A stretch of 64,000 nucleotides of DNA from assembly GCF_010093595.1 (NCBI RefSeq), contig NW_022985468.1:192615-256614 (forward strand), read 5' to 3'. The position numbers were made by a program, and so were the translations under genes. Positions 22,573-30,790 of this stretch are shown piece by piece. Position 1 is the stretch's first letter. Every line of letters begins with the position of its first letter. The notes under the pieces are model-generated. The model was not told the origin of the DNA. It made no database searches and saw only the letters and a list, made by a program, of their open reading frames with translations. This DNA is from Mytilinidion resinicola (lineage: Eukaryota; Ascomycota; Dothideomycetes; Mytilinidiales; Mytilinidiaceae).

Positions 22573-23697
22573 TCATCGAGGGCCTTCAACCCTGTCCATC
22601 GCGTTGTTGGTATCTAGTGGCGGCTCCCTTGATCCCTGGGCGGCACCAAGGAACGAGTAGCCGGATTCGCCGCGACCGTCGTTGTTGTTTTTGTTGTCTT
22701 CATCAGGTACCCATTCTTCCCATTCCTCCTCGGAAGTGGTATTGAAAGTCCTGTGCTCGATGCGGTGGACTTTAGTCTCGTCTTCTGGCCATCCGTAGTT
22801 CTCACTGTCGTCGTAGGGACCCTTTCAAGGTGTCAGTATACATTCTAGAGATTACAAACAGGTAAAATAAACGGGGCCGCCTCACAAGCCCTCACCTCAT
22901 CTGTGCACACTTCTCCGCTGCTGTTTGGAGTACCTCAGTACAGCTTCAAAACTCCGAAAGCAACGGCTTTGCCGAATTTGAAAATGCACTGAAGACCTTC
23001 AAATAGCAGCATGCACTTGTACACAAATATAGACTTATGGAAACTCAACCTTACGTACCCAAGGACCTTTACACAGTCGTGTCTCTGACGAGTTCTGGCC
23101 CCTCGTATAGCCATGCATACTGTAATGGGTACCGCCCTCCATATTGCCTTCATCCTTGAAGGAAATCGTAACATGCCAGCCATCAGGATCAATCGCCCCA
23201 TAATATCCAGTGGTTCGGTAGATGATGCTTGTAATGCACAATTAGAACAATGTTTGTTTCAAGAACACAATGGCGACTTGTTAGATCTGTGTACACAGAT
23301 CTATAACTTGACAAGCGCCTGACTTACCGAATGCAGATTTCTTGAATCGCAGGGAACGGTTTTTTAGCCGTATTGAAAGCCGCCTCGGCGTTGATGTTGT
23401 TCCGATTGGCATTGCTCGTGGGTTGTTCCACCCATAGGAAGCGAACAGTGGCTTGATGTGGCACTGTTCGTCGCCTAATGACATAAGGCATAATGTAGGA
23501 GCGTTTCGGGAAACGACTGGGGCAAAGGAGAATTTCTGTTTCTGGGGGCTCGCCCAGGTAAGCTTGAGTTGTTGACGGAGAATGCAGACTCTGGGTTTGA
23601 CTTGAGGAAGTTCAAATCCAAGCTCAGGACCGACCTTATATAGTAGAGATAGCAGAGGCCCATCGGCTCACTGTTGGCCGCAGGCAGATTTTGCCAT
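22573..23697 (-). CDS. Family A protein, copy 2 (unknown function)
   Basis: Four-exon model: 23697-23672, 23600-23328, 23227-23059 and 22821-22573; introns of 71, 100 and 237 nt, all phases consistent; 238 aa. Exon 1 starts MAKSACGQ. Exon 2 carries GEPPETEILLCPSRFPKRSY and RFLWVEQPTSNANRN; exon 3 carries RTTGYYGAIDPDGWHVTISF and HYSMHGYTRG; the last exon is acidic, with EEEWEEWVPDEDNKNNND. No single continuous frame covers it, so ORF scanning misses the gene. I do not recognise the family. There is no signal peptide or membrane segment, so a cytosolic or nuclear protein is likely. It is paralogous to the gene at 19190-20003 and, like it, sits head-to-head with an SRPK-like kinase. The 237-nt last intron is unusually long and may hide another exon. 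Confidence 0.65.
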
Positions 23698-25278
23698 GCG
23701 CCAGTCTCTCAAGAGCCGTAGTTAGCCTCTGCCGGTAGGCCTCCTATAATAGAGAGTGAAGACATCACAATACCAGCGCCGTTCAATTGACAACGCCAAC
23801 AATAGCGGCACGCATGGGCGGGCTTCTTGTAAAGCCGACCTTGCCCAGTCGTTGAATAAGCCGGCTATTGCTCGTGGGTGCGATTAATGCACTATATGAT
23901 GACCGTGCTCAAAGGTGAATCTGATACACGACCTTGGGTGAAAGCGGATATATTATGGCTGTCGAACGGGCGCAGGAGCTATTGCGGCTACTCTGGGCTC
24001 TTCAAGCTCCATGCATACCACGGGGGAATGATCACAATGGACAGTATTATTACAGTTCTATGCACATAGGGGCTGTGAAGGAGAGTTGGAGATACCTGAG
24101 TACTCAACAGTTTCGTACTATGTTTGGAGGCGTAATTGCCTGGGCCTGCCCAGTATGCTCTCTCGGCCTCTCTCTGGGTTTCTTGCACAGAACAGAGAGG
24201 CAATCATCGTAAGGTGACGAGCTTTGGCTTGCTATCCACTACAAGCTGTCTGAGTGAATCGAGTGGTGAGGTCAGTTTTTGGTGGATCACGTGGCTAACG
24301 GCTAGCGCGAAACGATCACTAGCCAATAACTAGCGAGCTCAGACCTGAATTTGAGTGGTTTGCTACACATGCTACAACACGCTGCCAGCACCTACTCAAG
24401 TTAAGGTCTAAAAGATTTCTACACACCTTACCACAGGATTACGTTGCAAAATCTCAATTTTGGCACATTTAAATAGCAATAGCACTATAACTATAAGTTT
24501 AACTTTTCTAAAAAGTTAATTAATTATAGATACTATAGAGATCTACTAGTATTTACTATTAAAAGTAAGAAAAGAAGTAAATTCTATGCGCTAAGTTTTA
24601 CGGAAGCTCGTGACCAAAGTCCTGGGCCCCCTAAGGTTGAAAAAGCTGGTATGCTATTCTACAAAGTACATATTAGAATACAAAGGGTGCGGCCGAGTGT
24701 ATAATCACCTTCCCACCAAAGATGCGGCTTTGGAGAGGTGCCGTTTTGTGGCGATTTTGATGTTCCTCGCCTCGCGTACTCGGGCCCTAGGGCTGATCTT
24801 CGATCATTGTGAAACAACCCGCTTGGGAGGTGATTGTGCACTCGGCCGCACCCTTTGTAGCAGACAAGCTTTTTTCACCTCTTAGAACCTCTAGATTTCT
24901 TAGGAACCACTAATTAATTTAGCCCTAAAAGCTAATAGATTAAAGAATATATTAGGATCTAAGAGCCCGCTAATTTCTAGATCTTCTACTCTTGTGGTTA
25001 TAGTGTTAAGTTTCACTAAATATACTAACTTTTGCTAGGTAAATGGAAGTGGAAACTCTAATAAACAGTGCGGAAACCCCTTAGACTTCTAAAAGAGGAA
25101 AAGCGTGCGTTTCCCTGCACCCGCTAGCCGGCCTAGGCCGGATATCTGAGGAACGTAACACCTACAGTGTATCTAAGCTCGTTGAGGTAAGACATCTAAC
25201 TCATTCATAAACTCCACTGCCCTGCACCACACCTCATCTGTAGCATCAACAACTCACCCACCAAATTCAACGCCCCGC
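23698..25278. other. Intergenic, AT-rich, with MITE
   Basis: No gene is supported. The stretches 24460-24600 and 24880-25060 are distinctly AT-rich compared with the rest of the window and flank a 177-bp inverted-repeat element. The last 150 bp are the 5' region of the kinase gene. Confidence 0.55.
24681..24857. mobile_element. 177-bp MITE with TA target duplication
   Basis: The element begins CAAAGGGTGCGGCCGAGTG and ends with the exact reverse complement of those 19 bases. The inverted match continues imperfectly to about 37 bp. It is flanked by TA on both sides (24679-24680 and 24858-24859), the target duplication of Tc1/mariner elements. The interior codes for nothing. The left arm reads TATAAT where the right arm (reverse complement) reads CACAAT, that is, two CA-to-TA changes. 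Confidence 0.85.
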
Positions 25279-27373
25279 ATGAGTGCACAAACATCTGCCG
25301 AGAGCGAGCAACCGAGTGGCCACCTCATCGGCAAACGCCAAGAAATGTCTGACCAACCGCTGGACCTGAGCAAGCCAGGGAAATGGCGCCTCATCGCCAT
25401 AAACGGCGAACCCGTCAACGACAGACCCATCGATAGCAATTCCAAGGACATCACTACCATGGTGCAAGATACCGAGCATCACGCACCCGTGTTCGTATAC
25501 CAAAGCTACCATTTCGGCGCTGAAGACGTCGAGCGCTATGTTCCCGGTGGCTATCATCCTACTTACATCGGTGACCTTTACCACAACGGTCGCTACAAGA
25601 TCGTCCACAAGCTTGGCCACGGCACCTTCTCCACCGTCTGGTTTGCCCGCGACACGATTGAAGAGAAGAACGTGGCATTGAAAATATTATGCGCTGATAT
25701 ACCAACGGTGAGCCACGAAAGCCAGATCCTGGGATTCTCAAAGCGGGAAAATTCGACCATCCAGGAAGACGCTACGTCGCCTCACTTTTGAACGAGTTTG
25801 AAATTGAGGGTCCGAATGGAAAACACCACTGCCTTGTGATGCCCGTTTCTGCTTGCAGCGCGGCTAGTTCCAAAGACAAGCGTGACTTGGGCCATTTCTG
25901 TTTCCCGATGCCAGTCGCGAGGTCGATTGCTGCGCAGGTCCTCCTGGGTCTTGACTACATCCATTCTTGCGGTATAATACATGGAGGTGCGTGTTCAGTG
26001 ATCGTTTCATTTAAAGACATTCCAATTCGTTAATTATCGCAGTATCACGAGCTAATTTTTTTGTAGATTTACATTTGGGTAACATTCTTATCGAGATCCC
26101 TGGGTTAGACCAACTTCCTGAGGACGAAATCTACTTCCACCTCGGCAAACCCGAAAAGCAACCTCTTGAGCGTAGAGACGGTCTTCCGCTCGGACCAGAA
26201 GCCCCGGCTTACTCGGTTTCATCAGCTATGTTAGAGGTTGGCTGCGGGACAGAGGTCGACCACCCGAAAATTCTCATCTCAGACTTCGGCGAATCTTTCC
26301 TTGTCACCGACAAAGACAAGGAACTGCATACGTCTGTGATTCTGCGCCCTCCGGAGGCCTTCTTCGAAGAACACATTGGGCCGAAGGCGGATATCTGGAC
26401 GATGACTTGGAGTTGCTGGCATAGTAGCTGCCTACATGCCTAGCCAGTTACAACTTCTACAGAGAGGGGTTGGGGTACGGTGGCCTACCGTGCCTACCGT
26501 GCCTACTGCTGTCTCTAATTAGTGCTTCTGCCTACGCGTACAGTCACTTCCTACGTAGTATATAGTTTGGCCTTCGGGCCCCCGAAATAAGACAGAGTTC
26601 ACGTCAATTTGCAACCTGAGTCGATGGGATGCACTCTCTTTGAGATCTTGGGATGCGGCACACTCTTCGAGCACTGGTTTCCGGATATGGACCAGACAGT
26701 GACGGAGATGATTAGCACCTTGGGACCAATGCCAATGCGGTGGTGGGACAAGTGGTCTGCTGAAGCAAAGAGTAGGTCTTTTAACGAGGACGGATCTTGG
26801 AAAGAAGGAGCTTTCGTGAGATCATTGACGGATCGATTGCAGACCCTAGCTTCGAAGAACCCTAGCAAAGAAATTGAACCACTCAATTGCAGCGACGAGG
26901 AGTTTGCAAGCTTGGAAGACCTGTTCAAGAAGATGCTGACTTACAAGCCTGCGGAGAGGGCCACAGTAAGCGAGGTGGTGGCTTCGAAGTGGATGCAGAA
27001 GTGGGCAATTCCAAGCATCACCGAACCTTCGTCTCCGGTCAATCTGGACTTTTTGGCGGAGAGGTATCGTAAGAAGTTGGCGCGAGTTGCGGAAAACGAG
27101 GAACGCAGGGCGGCCATGCGAGAAAGGCGGGCGGAGAAAGATGCACTGCGGGCCGAGAAGAAGAAGATAAGGGTGTGTGAAAGAGAAGAGCTGTCAGATT
27201 CTGAGCTTGCTCAATTGGAACTCTTCAAGTGGAACCAGAAACTTCAGGAGGAAGCGGAGCTTCGAGAGGTTGAAGGCGGGAGAGCATCAGGGCCTGACTC
27301 GCTCTCCCAGAACCCGGATCACAACTCCTGTACAATAAGCAACCCACCAGTTCCGCCTCAAGAGCTTAGATGA
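25279..27373 (+). pseudogene. SRPK-like serine/threonine kinase, disrupted by frameshift and insertion
   Basis: Fungal SRPK-like kinase in order: N-terminal tail; GGYHPTYIGDLYHNGRYKIV; glycine loop KLGHGTFSTVW; VALKIL lysine; HEFEIEG-type linker (here LLNEFEIEGPNGKHHCLVMP); intron 25987-26066 (GTGCGT...TTGTAG); catalytic loop IIHGDLHLGNIL (HGD in place of HRD); DFG in ILISDFGES; RPPEAFF; then from 26627 GCTLFEILGCGTLFEHW to ASKWMQKWA and a charged coiled tail. Two lesions are seen. One base is missing near 25737: LGF is followed out of frame by KAGKFDHPGRRYVASLL. A 217-bp insert with CGATG on both sides (26400-26404, 26622-26626) interrupts the sense between DIWTM and GCTLFE. Apart from these the frames join exactly. 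It is paralogous to the fragment at 20182-20955. Confidence 0.8.
26405..26621. mobile_element. 217-bp insertion element in the kinase gene
   Basis: The insert lies precisely between two CGATG copies in an otherwise continuous kinase frame, so its limits are seen directly. Its ends, ACTTGGAGTTGC and (reverse complement) ACTCAGGTTGC, are imperfectly inverted, pointing to a small non-autonomous element. It contains short GCCTACCGT repeats and no coding frame. It does not start with TG and end with CA, so a solo LTR is less likely. Confidence 0.7.
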
Positions 27374-28142
27374 GCTCCGACTTGACAGAAAAATTCTGCT
27401 TATGGGGGTCTCTAAAGCATGGGTATCATAATAGGGTCACGATGGCATCAGCAGATGCATGTACTTTTAGGTCAATTATAGATGGCAGTAAACACATTCA
27501 AACAATTCTCTATGGTATCGTGATTCTGAAGTAATGACTTGATAGGACCAGTCATTCGTCATATCGTGGATGGTATTATGTGCGCCGCTGTGATACACCA
27601 CCATGTCCTTTACCGAGATCGTTATCTGTAGTCAATTTGCTCACATGTATGTGATTGCGTATCCCCACCAAACGAGCCATAGTCATCATTATTTAGACAG
27701 AGAAAAAGTTCCCTCTACGAATAGGTCTCGCGAGTTCTAAAAGTGGCCAACCAATACCTAGGAAAGAATTACGTGCAGTACAGGCGTGCCAGTCAGCCCT
27801 TTACATACGAAAGCTAATTAAATTCTACGCATTTCAACCTGACCCCAAACATAACCCGAGATTCCATCCTTTCAGAGACACCAAAAGACGTGAGCTTATG
27901 CCTTAAGACGTCCGAGTGAGGACAAAGTCGGAGTTGTGGCAATCGAGTGACTACATTCAGGGGTACGAGGCACATAAACCAATCGTCCAGTTCCATTCCC
28001 ACGCCTTCTACTATCAAAACTTTTGGAGTCACTTACAAAACATCTTTGCCCCACAGCTCACAGTCAATACACCCACGTCATTGTGCTTCTCTTAGACTTG
28101 CTTTCTGTACTTAGGTATTGCCAAGTGCCCATGGCCGACTCT
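27374..28142. other. Intergenic
   Basis: No gene is seen. The first part resembles the 3' flank of the kinase fragment at 20955 in short blocks. Confidence 0.45.
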
Positions 28143-28562
28143 TCACCGACTATGAATGACCAACCACCTGCCCCGACCTCGCCACCGAAAGTGCAGGTTT
28201 CCGATAGATACCCTCCAGACCGGGTTTATAGATGGGACTACGATGACGGCGTCGAAAACCTCGAACGATACCGCACGGGTGAGGGTCGGAGCTTGTGCAA
28301 CCGGGCGGAAAAATAGTTGTCGCTGGAGAGGTAGGGAGCCTCCAATGGTATCGTGCCACTGCTCGCACACAAGTTTGGCTGAGAGGGGTTCGACAAATGG
28401 AAGGTGTTGCAGTATTTCTTCCACGAGTTCCACAATTCGCCCGACCTTCTGAGCGGCTGCAGATGGCTCTGATTCAGGACTGGATTCAGGAGAAGAGTCT
28501 CGGGCTCGGGCATACCGCCAATGTCGTTCGCCGCTCGGTTCTGGAGAGTATGCAGAGCGCAT
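28143..28562 (-). CDS. F-box protein, short paralogue
   Basis: 139 aa from the ATG at 28562. After a Ser/Pro/Glu-rich start comes AAQKVGRIVELVEEILQHLP, then PLSAKLVCEQWHDTIGGSLP and LQRQLFF, the F-box and its following helix. F-box proteins tether targets to SCF ubiquitin ligases through Skp1. The first 85 residues are close to those of the genes at 57069-58037 and 58653-59849. After LQRQLFF the similarity stops: the paralogues continue with APxLRLPGYILP and another 250-300 residues, whereas this one ends after about 55 unrelated residues. It is therefore either a truncated copy or a bare F-box protein. A promoter block shared with one paralogue lies 206 bp upstream. Confidence 0.65.
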   Translation of the reverse strand: MRSAYSPEPSGERHWRYARARDSSPESSPESEPSAAAQKVGRIVELVEEILQHLPFVEPLSAKLVCEQWHDTIGGSLPLQRQLFFRPVAQAPTLTRAVSFEVFDAVIVVPSINPVWRVSIGNLHFRWRGRGRWLVIHSR

Positions 28563-28767
28563 CGTACCCGAGTTCTGTTTGAGCTGCTGGGTAAGGCGGA
28601 GGGTGCTTGAGTGCCAGTAGGAGGTGAGGGAAGTGGTGTGGAGGAGACGCAGAGGTGGAGGGTGTTGTAGATCGAAGAGACTAGCCACATGTTAGTCGTC
28701 GTGTCGACGTCGCTAGGTTTCTAGATCAAGTCGTCCACCTTTACGAGGGACGAGCAAAACCTACTGA

Positions 28768-28790
28768 TCACGTGACCTGAGTATATATCA
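28768..28790. promoter_or_regulatory. TCACGTGA...TGAGTATAT block
   Basis: The palindrome TCACGTGA (28768-28775), an E-box-type site, is followed by TGAGTATAT. The same pair occurs at 60057-60070, 208 bp before the ATG of the F-box paralogue at 59849; here it is 206 bp before the ATG at 28562. It could also serve the divergent gene at 28920. Confidence 0.5.
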
Positions 28791-28919
28791 CTCACCATTG
28801 GGACGGCCCGTTCACCATAGAAATGGAGCTTTTAGGCCTACCACTCCTAATCCCCGACTCCCGATACCTCCTATATGCAACCACGTCTGACCTTTCCCTA
28901 ACCTCAACACCACCCAACC

Positions 28920-29633
28920 ATGCCCAAATCACTAGCACCCAGGGACAAACAAGCCCTCCTAATTCTAGCCGCCGCCATCACCACCGCAACGCTTTTGATA
29001 GCATACTCAGCCTCCAAACCGCCCACTACTCCCCAACCCACTACCCCCGCAGCCCCTAGAAAACAATACAACAAACCAAAACAGCGCGAGCGCAACCAGA
29101 CTTTATCAGGAGCTCCTCGAGCAGCTCCGTCTCGCCGGGCGGAAGGGAGTACCCGCGCTTCGATAGAAAAAGAGGCAGTACTCGAAAAGCCGCCAAAGGC
29201 TGAAGCTGTGCAGGAAAGACTGGTGCTACCATCCCACCCTCCTCCCGGCTCGCCCCCGGAACCACTATCACCAAACACGGAAAGATGCCTCGCCTACCTC
29301 TCCCAAGCCCACAACAACCCAATCTCCGAAGAGATGACTCCCAGATCGACGCCATCTGCAGGGCCAAGCAGCCCAAGAGACAGCACTGCGGTGGCCATAG
29401 ACCGAACGATCGCAGGCGCGCCATCGGGGCTGCTCGCGCGCCAAACCTTTGTTTCAGCAGGGTCATGCGTGATGGCGAGCGAGCTAATCAGGCGGCTGGG
29501 GGAGATTGAAAAGGAGCAGGAGGCTCTGCGGGTGGAGGAGGGCTATGACGAGGGCTACGAAGGCAAAAAAGAAGGCGCGAGATCGCCTGTTGTTACGTAT
29601 CTCCAGAGACGGCGGCGGCGGAGGGAGGGGTAG
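28920..29633 (+). CDS. Hypothetical single-pass membrane protein
   Basis: Single exon, 237 aa, start context ACCATGCCC. One hydrophobic segment near the N-terminus (ALLILAAAITTATLLIAYSA, about residues 12-31), preceded by a basic residue, suggests a signal anchor. The remainder is charged and disordered: a Pro/Thr stretch, then Lys/Arg/Glu-rich parts, an AGAPSGLLARQTFVSAGSCV segment that looks the most conserved, and a RRRRRREG end. There is no enzyme motif. I do not recognise the family; many fungal mitochondrial or ER small membrane proteins look like this. Confidence 0.7.
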   Translation: MPKSLAPRDKQALLILAAAITTATLLIAYSASKPPTTPQPTTPAAPRKQYNKPKQRERNQTLSGAPRAAPSRRAEGSTRASIEKEAVLEKPPKAEAVQERLVLPSHPPPGSPPEPLSPNTERCLAYLSQAHNNPISEEMTPRSTPSAGPSSPRDSTAVAIDRTIAGAPSGLLARQTFVSAGSCVMASELIRRLGEIEKEQEALRVEEGYDEGYEGKKEGARSPVVTYLQRRRRRREG

Positions 29634-30261
29634 GGGGTTGCGGGTAGGATGAGTGGTGGATTTGATTGGCTTCGGTTTGGGAAGTGATTGAATCGTATAA
29701 TGAGCGTTCTTTGTTTTAATCGAGGGCGAGATGCCTACTATCCAAATTAGCATTTGGTGTCACTTAATCAATCATACGGCTCCTTTGATACGGAGCTAGG
29801 GGTATCAGCGGCAGTCGCATCATGGGAGTTTTTGTTCTAGAGGAGTGTGAAAATGCCTACTAGTTAGCATTCGGCGGTATCTTATGAAAGCTTAGGGCCC
29901 CATTCCCGGGGGGCTAAGGGTATTAACGGTAGAAGCTTCGCTCGCCGTTATAGTACATGGGATATCTCGTCTTGTGACCAGAATTATGGCACCCACAGCT
30001 GGTCGGGAGCGGCATTAAGGAATCAGACGGCAATGAGGATGTTGAGAGAGTGTGTAAATTCCCCCTTGATCAGCAGCCTCTTTTTTTCCAACACCCCCTA
30101 AACATCCAACTTCTTCGTTGTTCGACACATAGTCAGTACACTTCAACCTCACCTACTGAGAAAGCCATACTTTATAGAGCTATCAGGCAGCTCTCCATAC
30201 TCAAACCTTTCTCCACATCCACTTAAACCAACAATCCACTCTAGACCAAGGATTCTAGAAA
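29634..30261. other. Intergenic with a diverged direct repeat
   Basis: ATGCCTACTA...TTAGCATT, then GGGGTATCAGCGG, at about 29731-29813 recurs as ATGCCTACTAGTTAGCATT, then GGGTATTAACGG, at about 29853-29931. The last 100 bp are the 5' region of the small secreted protein gene. Confidence 0.5.
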
Positions 30262-30790
30262 ATGGCCAAGTACAATCTTACCTGTGCGTTACCCCCTCCA
30301 TACGGCCGGCAGTGAACCACATTGACGTCAAAAAGACTTACTGGCGGCGGTCTTCATCCTCACTCTCCTCTCCCCCGCCTCCGCCAGCGTGATCGGCTAC
30401 TACAAGAACAACTGCGGCTCCACCACCTGGGCGCACACCTCGCGCGGCTCCGGCGGCGACTCCTCTACCATCGCCATCTACCCCGGCCAAGAGTACTGGA
30501 CGCCTCTCCAAGCCGACGCCGGCGGCCCAGGCGTGACACTCAAGGTGGACAACAACCCGCAGCTCAAGCACCCCTACCAAGTCGAGTTCTCGTCCCGCGA
30601 TGGCAGGACCTGGTACGACTTGTCCTCGGTCGACGGAAGCCCGTTCTTGACGAACAAGCGGTTCCTGCAGATTGGCAACCCGGGACAGTGCCCGTGGCTG
30701 TTCTGCGATATCAATCAGAGTGGAGTCTGCGAGTGGCCGGTGCAGCGGGATTGCGTTAATGGTGGACCGGTGCAGTTTTGGTTGTGCTAG
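30262..30790 (+). CDS. Small secreted BYS1/thaumatin-like protein
   Basis: Two exons, 30262-30283 and 30336-30790, split by a 52-nt intron (GTGCGT donor, AAAAG acceptor); 158 aa. The intron lies inside the signal peptide, MAKYNLTYLLAAVFILTLLS, cleaved near PASA. The mature part of about 134 residues has VIGYYKNNCGSTTW, IAIYPGQEYWTPL, YQVEFSSRDGRTWYDLSSVD and a cysteine-rich end (QCPWLFC, GVC, RDC, WLC). The NNC start, the PGQ(E/S)Y block and the YDLSxVDG block are the pattern of fungal BYS1-domain (antigenic thaumatin-like) proteins. An even number of cysteines suggests disulfides and secretion; an effector or wall role is possible but not shown. Gene model very likely, family assignment probable. 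Confidence 0.85.

Noticed and set aside
26403..26613. Reading the kinase insertion as a solo LTR (TG...CA)
   Set aside because: With TG/CA ends no target duplication is left; the CGATG-flanked limits explain the frame exactly.
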